Positions 25,262 to 37,200 of a stretch of 64,000 nt of DNA are shown in pieces; the first letter of the stretch is position 1, and each line of letters begins with the position of its first letter. The translations under genes were made by a program, and so were the position numbers. The notes below the pieces were generated by a model. It had not been told where the DNA came from, searched no databases, and saw nothing but the letters and a program-made list of their open reading frames with translations. Location: positions 1,860,001-1,924,000 of the forward strand of contig JBBMOL010000023.1 in the NCBI GenBank assembly GCA_037954665.1. The letters run 5' to 3'. This DNA is from Laguncularia racemosa. Taxonomy: Eukaryota; Streptophyta; Magnoliopsida; Myrtales; Combretaceae.

Positions 25262-28201
25262 CTAATATATTCTCTCAGCAGTGGAGACAGGACGCAAGAA
25301 AACAACGATAACTGTGATGTTGTCTTTGCTACCTCGCTCTACAGCTTCTGTGGCCAATCGCTTGGAGCACATGCCCGGCTCTTTAACCGTGTCTCTTATA
25401 ATGCTTATGACCTCCTCATTGCTCAAAATATCCCAAAGTCCATCACTAGCCATTACCTAACCAATGGACAAAAACTCATAGCTTACATCATGTATCTGTA
25501 ATGCAAAAGAAACATCATCTATACTTCAAGCAACTTTTTTGGATGTAGATACTCTAAGCAACTTGAGCATGACAGTATAAGATATATAGGAAACATAAAC
25601 CATCATGTAGTCCAGAATCTTCCAATGGAATGCTTTTATTCGAGAAATAAAACATCAGTACGTGGCATTTCAGAATTTTCTGCTGGAATAAGAGAGAGAG
25701 AATCTTCAACTAACACTATCGTTCTTCTCTTTTTTCTTTTTCTTTTTTTTCCAACTATAGGTGGAAAGCATAGATGAAAGAAATCTCAATAGATAAAATC
25801 CTGATAGTATAACTACTATTTGGTAAAAGCTTTCAAAAAGTTGGGTTCCAAGCTCCTACAAGCCTAGAGCATAACCAGATAGCTCTTGCTAAGGTCTATG
25901 GTGATCTTAGTCTCTGCATAATTTAATGCACAAATGTTTTCCCATTTTGAAATCCTGCCACCAATGACTCAAAATGATGCTACATGAAATTCCAAATCTT
26001 ACATGTTTCAAAGTGTTGTGTTACATGCAAGAATCTATTACTGTAACTAATTTTTCCCTTTCTACTTGAAACAAGGTAAAGGTAAAAATCAATTGAAACT
26101 AACATAACCGTAAACAATTCCCAACAAGGCAGCTTGGATATAATTTATCAATCACATGATAAAGACTTACCAGAAATTCATCCGCAGCAGAGAGAACAGT
26201 TTCAGTTATCTCAGGTTCAGCAGTTACAGCAGGCTTCAGATCATCATCTCCAATGGAGCGAGTAACCTGTCAAGTAACATGATGAGCAGCAACCTACATA
26301 TCTTTTGAGATTGTACTGCTTTGTACTAGCAAAGGATCAAAATTAGGACAAGGGAAAAGAAATTAGCATATAGATAAACAGTCTTCTATGCCAAGTTCTA
26401 TCATCAAATAATACCTTGAAAACGAAAACTAGATTTTTCAAGTAATTAAATATTATTTAATGGATGAAACAAAATATTATTTCACAATGCTGCTGGACAT
26501 TTGAGCAAGTAACCTGTAGGGCAGCAGCTCCAACCCGCCAGGTGTCAACTTGCCACTTCACTTGTCCTCCTGCATTGACAATGCGCTCCCTCTCTTCAAG
26601 GCAGTTAGCCACATGATCCTGCTACGCCAAAATCACTCTGCTTGACAAGTACATCAAATTACAAGCAAACATATTTAAGATTAAGAACCCTAAACTCACC
26701 GTAGTAAGAGCAAATGGTAGACCATCTCGGCATAAGATTGCCCTACAATCACCAGCATTAGCAACATAAAGCTTGTTTCCTATGGTTAAAGCAACAACTG
26801 CAGTGCAACCAGGATGCCAGTCTTTCTTCACTGCCCCTTTCACTTTTCGAAAAGAATCCAATTCATTTCTGAAGGCAACATCTGTCTTGATGAAAGCATC
26901 TATCAATGCATTTTGGGGACTGTGTTGTTGATTAAACTATATCTTTAGCATGTGCGGGGAAAAAAGTAAACAGATTGAGCAGATTGGGAAAGATTTAAAA
27001 AGTTGAAACCTGTATGTTGAGCCAAAAGATTGAAGAACTCCAGGCAGAGCGTTTGCTGAAAACTCAGCAGCTGCAGAACCTACAAAAGGCATAAAGCCAT
27101 TCGATCATAACCAAACCATTCAAATAAAACAAAGGCAAACATTGAAAACCAACGTATTACGCACAAAGGATAAGCTCTTCCCCTTTATTCTGCTTAGTTT
27201 GCATCATTTATATATAATTTCATAAACTTAAGGGAATGAATCATAAAGAATGATGGATACATTGAGAACATTACAAACGAAGTTAAAGAATGATGGACCT
27301 CTTTTTTTATTCTTCACGTTCAGGATTACACCCTGGGTTATTAGATAGGAATCCAGAAATAAAGAATAACCATAAGCTTTTTAAAACTACTAATTTTTCT
27401 TTCTTTTTTTTTTATAAGATAGTAGTAAAACTACTAATTTTTTTTTTTTTATAAGAAAGTAGTAAAACTACTAATTTATTACATGCTAGTTCCAGTAGTT
27501 TTATGGTGCTTCAATTTCATAATGGCTTCAACGAAGCTTTCAGGAGTAGATATAAAGAGTTATCTCTGTTCATAAATACAAAAGAAGTTCTCAATTATTG
27601 GAGTGGATATTTTGTCTTGGAGTTGATCCAATGTTATCCTTCTGAACTAGAAATATACCCATTCTAACATACCTCTATGACCATCAAAGATGCCAAAAAC
27701 ATGAATATCCTTTTCATTGCAGAAGTGGGGCACAAGAAAGTGTGTATCCTCCATGGTCTCCCGCCTCCCACATGTAGCAAAAGATCCCCAAGAAAGAGTT
27801 GGTCGATATTCCACTGGATCATTAGAAGACTCATTCCAAGAACTTGGAACAACATCTGCAGTGAGAGAAGCTCCTTTGGAAAAATCTTTTCCCTGACTAG
27901 ACCAGTTAACGCTTTCTTGATAACTCTGAACACTGTTGGCATCACATATATTCGGATCATCAATAGCAATATCCTCTCTATTCACTTTTTGCATGCTTTC
28001 CACAACAGGGACAAGCTCCATGACTATATCATCAAAGGAGGGTCTATTGTGAGGATTCACATCCCAACATCTTTGTATTAGCAACAATAAGATCTCCAGG
28101 ACACCTACATCTTGGCCAGCAAGAGCAGGACGCAGTCCTTCAGACACAACTGCTGCTGTAAGTTGCTGCTCTGTGTAGTTCATTTCCAGCACAGTGTGGG
28201 C
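25262..28201 (-). CDS. PP2C half of the fusion gene (exons 7-12)
   Basis: These exons encode residues 247-650. Exon 7 (529 nt) finishes the kinase (RCWDVNPHNRPS, about 290-301) and, after a linker of about 80 residues rich in Ser and Asn, starts PP2C with SWGSFATCGRRETMED. Metal-binding positions are present: E397-D398, D419 in FGIFDGHRG, D591 in MASDGLWD and D631-N632 in GSKDNITVIVV. VANAGDCRAIL (exon 9) and a VTRSIGDDDLKP motif (exon 11) are also in place. Both halves therefore look catalytically competent. Exon 12 ends with LRPVSTAERIY. Confidence 0.92.
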
Positions 28202-31200
28202 CTGCAACCATAAGAGAGATTGATCCTAAATATATTGAACAAACATTTGAAGTCCAACAATCAAAATAAGCACATAGGACGTGAAATGAAGATTGCTGTA
28301 TCTATAACATATCAATAATATTTTGGAAGTAATTTTGCCAAGGTAAAGCAACAGATCTTTTAGACCAAATATAATTAGAAGTATATGAATGTATTATGTG
28401 TATAAGCATTGAGTGTGATAGATCATTCTCCCTGTCCTCTTAGAATCCGGGATTATAAGGAGCTTCCACTCAACATACAAATAAGACACAAACAAGATAA
28501 TTGAAACACATAATTAAGATGCCTTCCTGTGATAGATCATTCTCCCTGTCCTCCTAGAATTTGAGATTATAAGGATCATCCATTCAACGTACAAATGGGA
28601 CACAAACAAGATATTTGAAACACAATTAGGACACAAAATGGCACAATAAGTGTGAATCAATAAATAAAGAACCATACCACATCTAAGAAGCTTAAGGTTT
28701 TTGATCAATTGCTGTGGATATAAAATTTATCAGGTATTAGAGCAAGTCTGCAGTTTAAAACCCTGCACGCACATTTCAAGCCCATTTAAGTGGTCTACTT
28801 GATAGACTTCAATAAAGAAAACTCAGCTTACAAGAATAAGACAACCCAAATAGACCCTAGCAAAATTAATCTTCCACAAAAACAGTGCATGTGGAAAATA
28901 AAAACCACAACCATATCAACATGACCAACTGATTAAAAGCTTAAACTTGTAGATGAGGTATAGTTTTTTATATTTATTTTCAACAAACCATTCAGAAATA
29001 AACAACATGCAAGCACACATGAAGACACACAGGGAGAAAATGTCAAGATCATTTGGATATTTTCTACAGCTCATTATTGAAAATCCAAAGATTTGATACG
29101 AAGACTGATAAGACCCGGCAAGAGAGTACAGACCAAGTGCAAAACTAGAACACTAAGGAAATTGAATGAACAGCAATCCTCCACAAGATCAAGTTAATGG
29201 GATCAAGACTGGAAGTAACCTGAGCTAAGGCTCAGCCAGAGAGAAGAGACCTCCGAAATCAATTTCTTCTAGAAATTCCTATCTAACTGCCTGTCCCTCC
29301 AAAATATATGCTATTTATATTGGATTGCTGTGGCCACGTCAGCCTACCCAGTTGTGCCACATCAAACACCACAACTCCACAACTCTAACAAAGAGCACCA
29401 CTTGCTATGGCCACATCAACCTACTCATCATTGCCACATCAGACTCCAGCAGGGAACGCCATTCCTACTACAACTGACTTCTACCAAATCACCACCTTCC
29501 CTAGTCTACACGCACTACTACTACTAACTGACATGATACACAAGCACACCACCACATACCACAAATATAACACACATATAACAAATAACACACCACCTCT
29601 AACCCCAACACAATACAAACATACTACACAACACTACCCCCACTATCCCTCTACCTCTCTCCTCCGATACAAATTTAGCAGAGGAGCATCAACCCTTGGA
29701 ATCATATCAATTGCCTCCCCCAAAAAATTGTCCTTGTCCTCAAGGAAAAAATCTGGAAATTGTAATTTGAAGGCAGAGATATCCATCCATGATGCAGCAA
29801 AAGAAGATTAGCCTTGCCATTGCACCAACAATTGAGGAACCTCCAGCGACCCCTCTCGCCTAGACCAACGACCCAATATCAACACCGGAAGACACTCTAA
29901 TACCTCAGTCTCCATAAACAAATCTGATGGTAGATCCAAAGTGGAAGTAAAAGTCCCGACAGCTTTCTTAAGAAGAGAGACATGAAAAACCAGATAAATA
30001 CAGCAATGAGAAGGAAAACATAATTTATAAGCCACCCTTCCAATACGTTCGATGATTTGAAAAGACCTAAAGAAACGAGGAGAAAGCTTGGAGGAAGATT
30101 TGGTAGAAATGCGCTGCTGTAATAAAGGGCGCAACTTCAAGAAAACCCACTCACCCACCAAGAATTCCACATGTCGACAATGTTTATTAGCATTCCGACA
30201 ATATAAAGATTGAGCATGAAGAAGATTCTGCTTGAGCTGATGAAGAATAGTATCACGAGTCCGCAATGCATCCCATAGACCGTGATGTTGCACTTCCCGA
30301 TCAACAAAGAAACTAATGACCAGTGGATGTCTCCCATACGCAATCTCAAAAGGAGTCATCTTAGATACCGTATGGTAGGAAGTATTGTAATGAAATTCTG
30401 CCCAAAGAAGCCAAACCACCCACTGTTTAGGCTGATCACCAATACAACACCGAAGATAACATTCTAAACACCTATTTAAAACCTCGGTTTGACCATCTGT
30501 TTCAGGGTGATATGTGGTATTAAAATGGAGGAGAGTGCCTTGTAGTCAAAATAATTCCACCCAAAACTTAATGACAAAGATCGGATCACGATCACTCACA
30601 ATAGTCTTGGGCATGCCATGTAGACAAACATCGTCCCAAACAAATAATTCTGCAACACTCTTGGCTGTATATAGATGCTTTGTAAGAATAAAATGACCAT
30701 ATTTGGAGAACCTGTCCACCACTACTAGTACTACATCAAATCCTTTAGATCAAGGAAGTCCTCCCACAAAATCCATTGAAATATCTTTCCAAATAGCTTC
30801 TCCATTGACAAACAAGAGCCAATGTTTGATATTTTTGTCTTTGACAAACAGCACATGCCGCCACAAAATCCACAACTTCCTTCTTCATCTCAATCCAATA
30901 AACATTGGAGGCAAGACACCTATAGGTTCTAAGGAATCCTACATGTTCCCCAACCGGTGAAGAATGAAACTCGTGCAAAAAGAGCTGTGGCCATTTAGAT
31001 TGGCAAGCAATTCGTTGTTGGAACAAGTGTTTAAGACTCTTTTGATCAACCTTAACTATAAATTTCCTCCCGAGCAAATAAGGTCTCCAACGCTAAATAG
31101 CCAACACTAAAGCCAATAGTTCCTTCTCATAAATTGACTTAGCCAGCGTCCTATCGGAAAGAGCTTTACTAAAATAAGCAATTGGACGATTTTGCTGTTG

Positions 31201-34200
31201 CAAGAAAGCTCCTAACCCTCGTCTTGAAGCATCACACTCCACAATAAAAGTTTGAGAAAAATCTAGCATTGCAACAATAGGAGTTGTTACTAATGCATTC
31301 TTTAGCTAAGTAAAAGCATTTCAGCCTTGTCCGACCACCCAAAACCACTTTTCTTCAACAAATTGATCAATGGTTTCGCAATCTTCTCATAATCTTTAAT
31401 GAACTTCCTATAATAGCCTGATAAACCCAAGAATCCATGAAAACCTTTGAGTGTATTAGGTCTAGGCCAATCAAGGACAAATTGTACCTTGGTCAAGTCC
31501 ATTGCAACTCCACCAATAGAAATAACATGCTCAAGATATTCCAAGCTTCTTGTCCAAACAAATATTTTTTCTTGTTAGCATAAAAAAGATGTTGCTGCAA
31601 TATTGCTAACACTTTTTGCAAGTGTTGAATGTGAAAACCCAAATCAGCACTATACACCAAAATGTCATTAAAGAGTACCAATACAAATTGCCGTAAAAAA
31701 AGCTGAAATATATCATTCATCACAGCTTGGAAAGTGGCCAATGCATTTGTCAAACCAAATGGCAGAACAAGGAATTCATAACGCCCATGGTGAGTCCGAA
31801 AAGCAGTCTTATACACATCCTTCGATGCCATCCGAATTTGCAAATACCCAGACCTAAGATCAATCTTAGAAAAAACACTGACACCAAATAGTTCATCTAA
31901 CAATTCATCTATCACAAGAATTGGAAATTTATCTGGAATCATTAACTCATTAAGCGCCCTGTAGTCAACACAGAACCTCCAAGATCCATCTTTCTTTTTT
32001 ACCAAAATAGAAAATGGGTTGGTACTTGGCCTAATAATACCTGCCACCAGCATATCACTAACCAGTTTCTCTATCTCATTTTTTTTTGCACATATGCATA
32101 CCGATACGGACATACATTAACTGGCCCATGGCCATCCTTCCTTCAATGGAATGTGATGATCCATGGATCAAGAAGGTGGAAGTCCCTAAGGAGTCTTAAA
32201 AACATCCTCATATTCAGCCAACAAAGCTTTTGATAGAAAACGTGATTGAAAATGAAGAAGAAATCTATTTTCTTTTTTTTTTCTCTTTACAACATCTGGT
32301 CTAATATAGAAGATTACAAGGAACTAAAAAAGGAAAAAACTACAATACATAGAAATGCTATAATACATGATATTTCTAAAAATACCTTTTCTAAATATAT
32401 AAACAAATCTATATAATTCTTTTATTTCAATACTCTCCCTCAAGCTGAGGAATAGATGTTTTCTATTCCCAGCTTGGTCACAAGATTATAATGACTTGAG
32501 TGGTTTAGCCCTTTTGTTAGAACATCTGCTAATTGTTGTCCTATTGGAACATAGGACATACACACCAGCCATTCCTCCAATTTTTCCTTGATGAAATGTC
32601 TATCAATTTCTATGTGCTTTGTCCTATCGTGTTGTACAGGATTATGAGCAATATTGATGGCTGACTTATTGTCACAATATAGCTTCATAGGACCATCCCA
32701 TTTAATTCTTAAATCATCTAGGATGATTTTCAACCAAAGCAGTTCACAAAGTCCTTGAGCAATTGCCCTAAACTCTGATTCGGCTGAAGATCGAGCTACC
32801 ACATTCTGTTTTTTGCTCCTCCATGTTACCAGGTTACCTCCAACAAAAGTACAATACCCAGTAGTTGATCTTCTATCCACTAGAAAACCAGCATAGTCAG
32901 CATTTGTATAAACTTCCAGAGTAAGTATGGAGTTCTTTTTGAACAAAATTCCTTTTCCTGGACTGCCTTTCAAGTAGTGAAGTACCCTATACGCAGCTTG
33001 AAGATGAGATTCTCTCAGATCATGCATGAATTGACTAATTACACTTACTGAGTATGCAATGTCTAGTCGAGTGTGAGCTAGATATATAAGCTTTTCAACC
33101 AATCTCTAGTACATTCTCTTGTCAACCACTGGCTCTTCCTTAGCTTCTCCCAACTTGTGGTTTAGATCTATCGGAGTAGAGACTAGTTTAATTCCAATCT
33201 TCTCGGTTTCTGCCAATAAGTCGGTCACATATTTCTGCTGTGAAATGAAAATTCCTTATGTAGAATAAGCCACTTCAATACCGAGGAAGTACTTCAATTT
33301 TCCCAATTCCTTTATCTCAAATTCTCTGATTAGCTGTTCCTTCAACTTATATTTCTCTCTCTCATCATCTCCAGTTATTATAATGTCGTCCACATAGACA
33401 ATAAGCACAGTTACTCCCCCTAAAGTTGAGTGCTTAATAAACAAAGTGTGATCTCCTTGACTTTGTTTGTAGCCAGACTTCTTCATTACCTTTGCAAATC
33501 TTCCAAAGCAAGCTCTAGGGGATTGTTTTAACCCATAAAGAGCCTTCATCAGTTTACACACCTTATTCTCCGTGTCTCCCTGAAATCCTTGTGGAATATT
33601 CATGTAGATTTCTTCATTCAAGTCACCATAAAGAAATGCATTTTTGACATCATATTGAAGGAGTTGCCAATTGAAGTGAGCAGCTAATGATAGTAAAATT
33701 CTCACGGTATTCATTTTTGCAACTGGAGAAAAAATCTCATGATAATCAACTCCATACTTCTGAGTATACCCCTTAGCCACTAATCTAGCTTTATATCTTT
33801 CAAGGGATCCATCTGCTTTGTATTTCATTGTGAAAATCCACTTACAATCAACAATATTCTTTCCTTTTGGTTTATCAACAATCTCCCATGTTTTATTCTT
33901 TTCCAAGGCACTCATCTCTTCTCTCATAGCATTCCCCCATTCCCTTTTTAACAATGCCTCAAAAACTGTGTTGGGAATAGTAATGGTGTTTAGACTCACA
34001 ATGAACCTTTTGTGGGCTGGTGATTGATGTTTAAGTGAGACATAGTGGGACAATGGATAAAGAGGTTGCTTAGTGCATTCTCTGGTTCCTTTTCTCATAG
34101 CAATGGGAAGATCAAGATCATCTGTTGGATTGATTGAGGGTTCAACAGGTTGTGCATCTAGAGGCAAATTAGATCTTTCCATGACTTCATTATCATTGTT

Positions 34201-37200
34201 TGAGTTAGATTCTTGGACTTGTGTCGGTTCAATAGCAGCCTTTCTTCTTGAATATACTTGAGAAATCTTGGGACGGTCATCATTTGGTTCTATAGAGTTT
34301 GACCCTGGTTTAACCGTGTTTGGCACGAAAGGAAGATCACGAGATTGAAGATCAAGAGATCGAAGTGGTTCAAAGTACTCATTAGTATTCTCTTCTACAC
34401 TTGAAATCTCCCCCTGAAGAGAGGACTTGGAGAAAAAATGAGTTGTTTCTGCAAATGTAACATCAGCAAAGATAAAAAATTTCCTAGATAAAGGGTGATA
34501 ACATTTGTATCCCTTTTGAGTAGATGAGTAACCCAAGAAAATACACTTGATGGCTCGGGGGGTCAAGTTTACTTCTGTGTTGGTTATGGACATGGACAAA
34601 AGCTATGCACCCAAACACTCTAGGTGTAAGCCCATTTGAGGTTCTGAAATGTGGGAAGAAACTGTTAAGGAGATCCATGGGACTTTTGTTGTCTAGGACA
34701 GGTGAGGAAAGTCTATTTATCATATATGTAGCAATTAGAACGGCATCCCCCCAAAAAAACTTAGGAACATTCCCTTGAAAGAGTAAAGCCCGTGTGGTGT
34801 TAAGTAAATGCCCATTTTTCCTTTCAGCTACCCCATTCTATTGAGTTGTGTTAACACATGAAGAGTCGTGGAGAATGCCCTGAGATTGGAAGTAAGGTGA
34901 CAATGTTTGGTTGAAATAATCTCTAGCATTATCTGTCCGAAACATTTTTATTTTCACCCCAAATTGATTTTGAATCATAGAGACAAAATTAGGTATGATA
35001 GTGCTGACATCAGACTTTTGTTTTAGAAGGTATAACCATGTAACCCGAGTACAATCATCAATTAGAGATAAAAACCAACGAGCTCCAGAAATATTAGGGA
35101 CTGTGGAAGGCCCCCATATGTCACTATGAATCAAATGGAAAGGATGTAAGCTTCTTTTATTACTAATAGGAAAAGATACACGAGTATGTTTTGCAAATTC
35201 ACAAACATCACAATGAAACTCAGTAATATCTATTCCTTGAAACAGATGAGAAAACATGACTTTGAGAACTCTAAAAGATGGATGTCCAAGACGTAGGTGA
35301 TACAACCAAATAACATGTTTATTTGATGAACTGAGAAAAGATAAATTACTCCTAGGTTTCTTAGAATATTCAAGGTAATAAAACCCGCTACTTTCCTTAA
35401 TAAGTCCGAATCCTCCTCCTCATGTCCTGATCCTGAAAGACACAGTAAGAAAGGTAAAAAACAGCATAACATTTGAGGTTATTGGTGAGTTTTTTAATGG
35501 AGGGCCGATAATTTTGGTACATGAAGAACATTCTTTAATGTAATAGTAGGCGTGATATGTATGTCTCCAATCCCTGCAACAGTAGCTAAAGTGCCATTGG
35601 CTACTGCAATTTTCCTATTACTAGGGCATGGGGTGTATGTATGGAAGAGTTGAGACATGTTGGTCATATGGTCCATGGCTCCAAAGTCCATTATCTATGC
35701 ATTAGTATGTAAGTTATCTGAGGCATTCATACAAAGAGGAGATAAAGGTTTACCTGAGAGAGCTAGAGAACACGCTCCAAAGGTTTTTTCCAAGGATCCC
35801 AATAAGGTTCTTAGTTTCTCAATCTCTTCACTGTTGAACCCCTCCTTTGCTAGGCTTTCCTCTGGTTTTGATTGTTCTGTCATGTGTGCATGAGATCATT
35901 GTTGCCCCCCACGAATTCCCCACTCTTGACTCGGTGGCTTACCATTTAGTTTCCAACACTTCTCTTTTGTGTGCCTTGGTTTCTTACAATAAGTGCACCA
36001 AAGGTTGTCTTTGCTCTCCTTAATCTGATTTTCCCTATTCTGGTATCTTGACACGTTATTTTTCCTTGTGTCTCGAGGTTCCATTCTTGCAATCAGGCCT
36101 GACTCATTTGCTGTTCGAGATTCTAACATAACAGCACGTTGGCTTTCTTCCACCCATATCAGTGATATGGTCTCCTCTAGGGAGGGAGTTTCCTCTTTCC
36201 CAAGAATTTGGATTCAAACCTGGCCAAATTCCGATTCAATCCAACCAAAAAATCATAAACACGATCTTTTTCAATGAAGTTCTTCAAGATTACCGCATCT
36301 TCAGGGTGTTTCATTTCAAAAACTCGATAATGATCAAGTTCTTGCCACAGATTTTGCAATATATTTGCATATTCTATGACTAATTTGTCCCCTTGCTTAG
36401 TGGCTCCAGTTTTGACTTTGATCTCATACACTTGTGCAGCATCATGGGCTTTTGAGTACGTGCGACGTAGGAAGTCTCATATCTCCTTTGCTGTGTTGAA
36501 AAACATGCAAGTGTCACTTATTGTAGAATCCATTGAATCTCATAGCCACGACATTATCATTAAATCCTCTTCATCCCATGCATTAAATGCGGGGTCGTCC
36601 TTTGTTGGTCCAATCCCAAGAAGATGATTGAGTCTTCCTTTGCCTTTGAGGTAAGTTCGGGCAAATTGAAACCATTTTAGATAATTCTTCCCATTGAATC
36701 TATAGGAGGCTCGGATATTTTGCAATTCTCCAATTTTTTTAGCATTATTGGAGTCTTCGGATGGTTTAGGGCAGTTGACAATTTCAGACATGGTGACCGA
36801 GAAAGATGTTCAGCAATTAAGGCTGATAACAAGAGAAAAAAAAAACAAAAAAAACAGGGAAGACGCAGCCCAGCAATGACGGCTTGCTTAGAAACCCTAG
36901 GAAAGAAGCCTTTCTTGACAGGTTCAAGTCTCCCTATGCTGGTCTCTAATGCAATTGAAGGAGAGCAACTTTAATTGCTAGCTATTCTCAAAAAACAGAC
37001 GAGGTATGTCGCAATGGAACCAGACGAGGATTGAGACAAAGGAATAAGGCGAATGTTGGCAATGAAGGCCAATCTATAAAATCAGCAATGAAGGCCGAGA
37101 AAAAAAAAAATTCCAGAATTCCTAAACCTTAGCACTCTTATACCGTGACAGAAAACATGATGAAAAATGAAGAAGAAATCTATTTTCTTATTTTTCTCTT

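Noticed and set aside
25157..25501. Plus-strand ORF of 114 codons
   Set aside because: Antisense shadow of exon 12 of the kinase-PP2C gene.
27677..28081. Plus-strand ORF of 134 codons
   Set aside because: Antisense shadow of exon 7.
29330..29811. Plus-strand ORFs in the gypsy LTR
   Set aside because: They lie in the LTR, antisense to the element, and have a duplicate in the other LTR; not genes.
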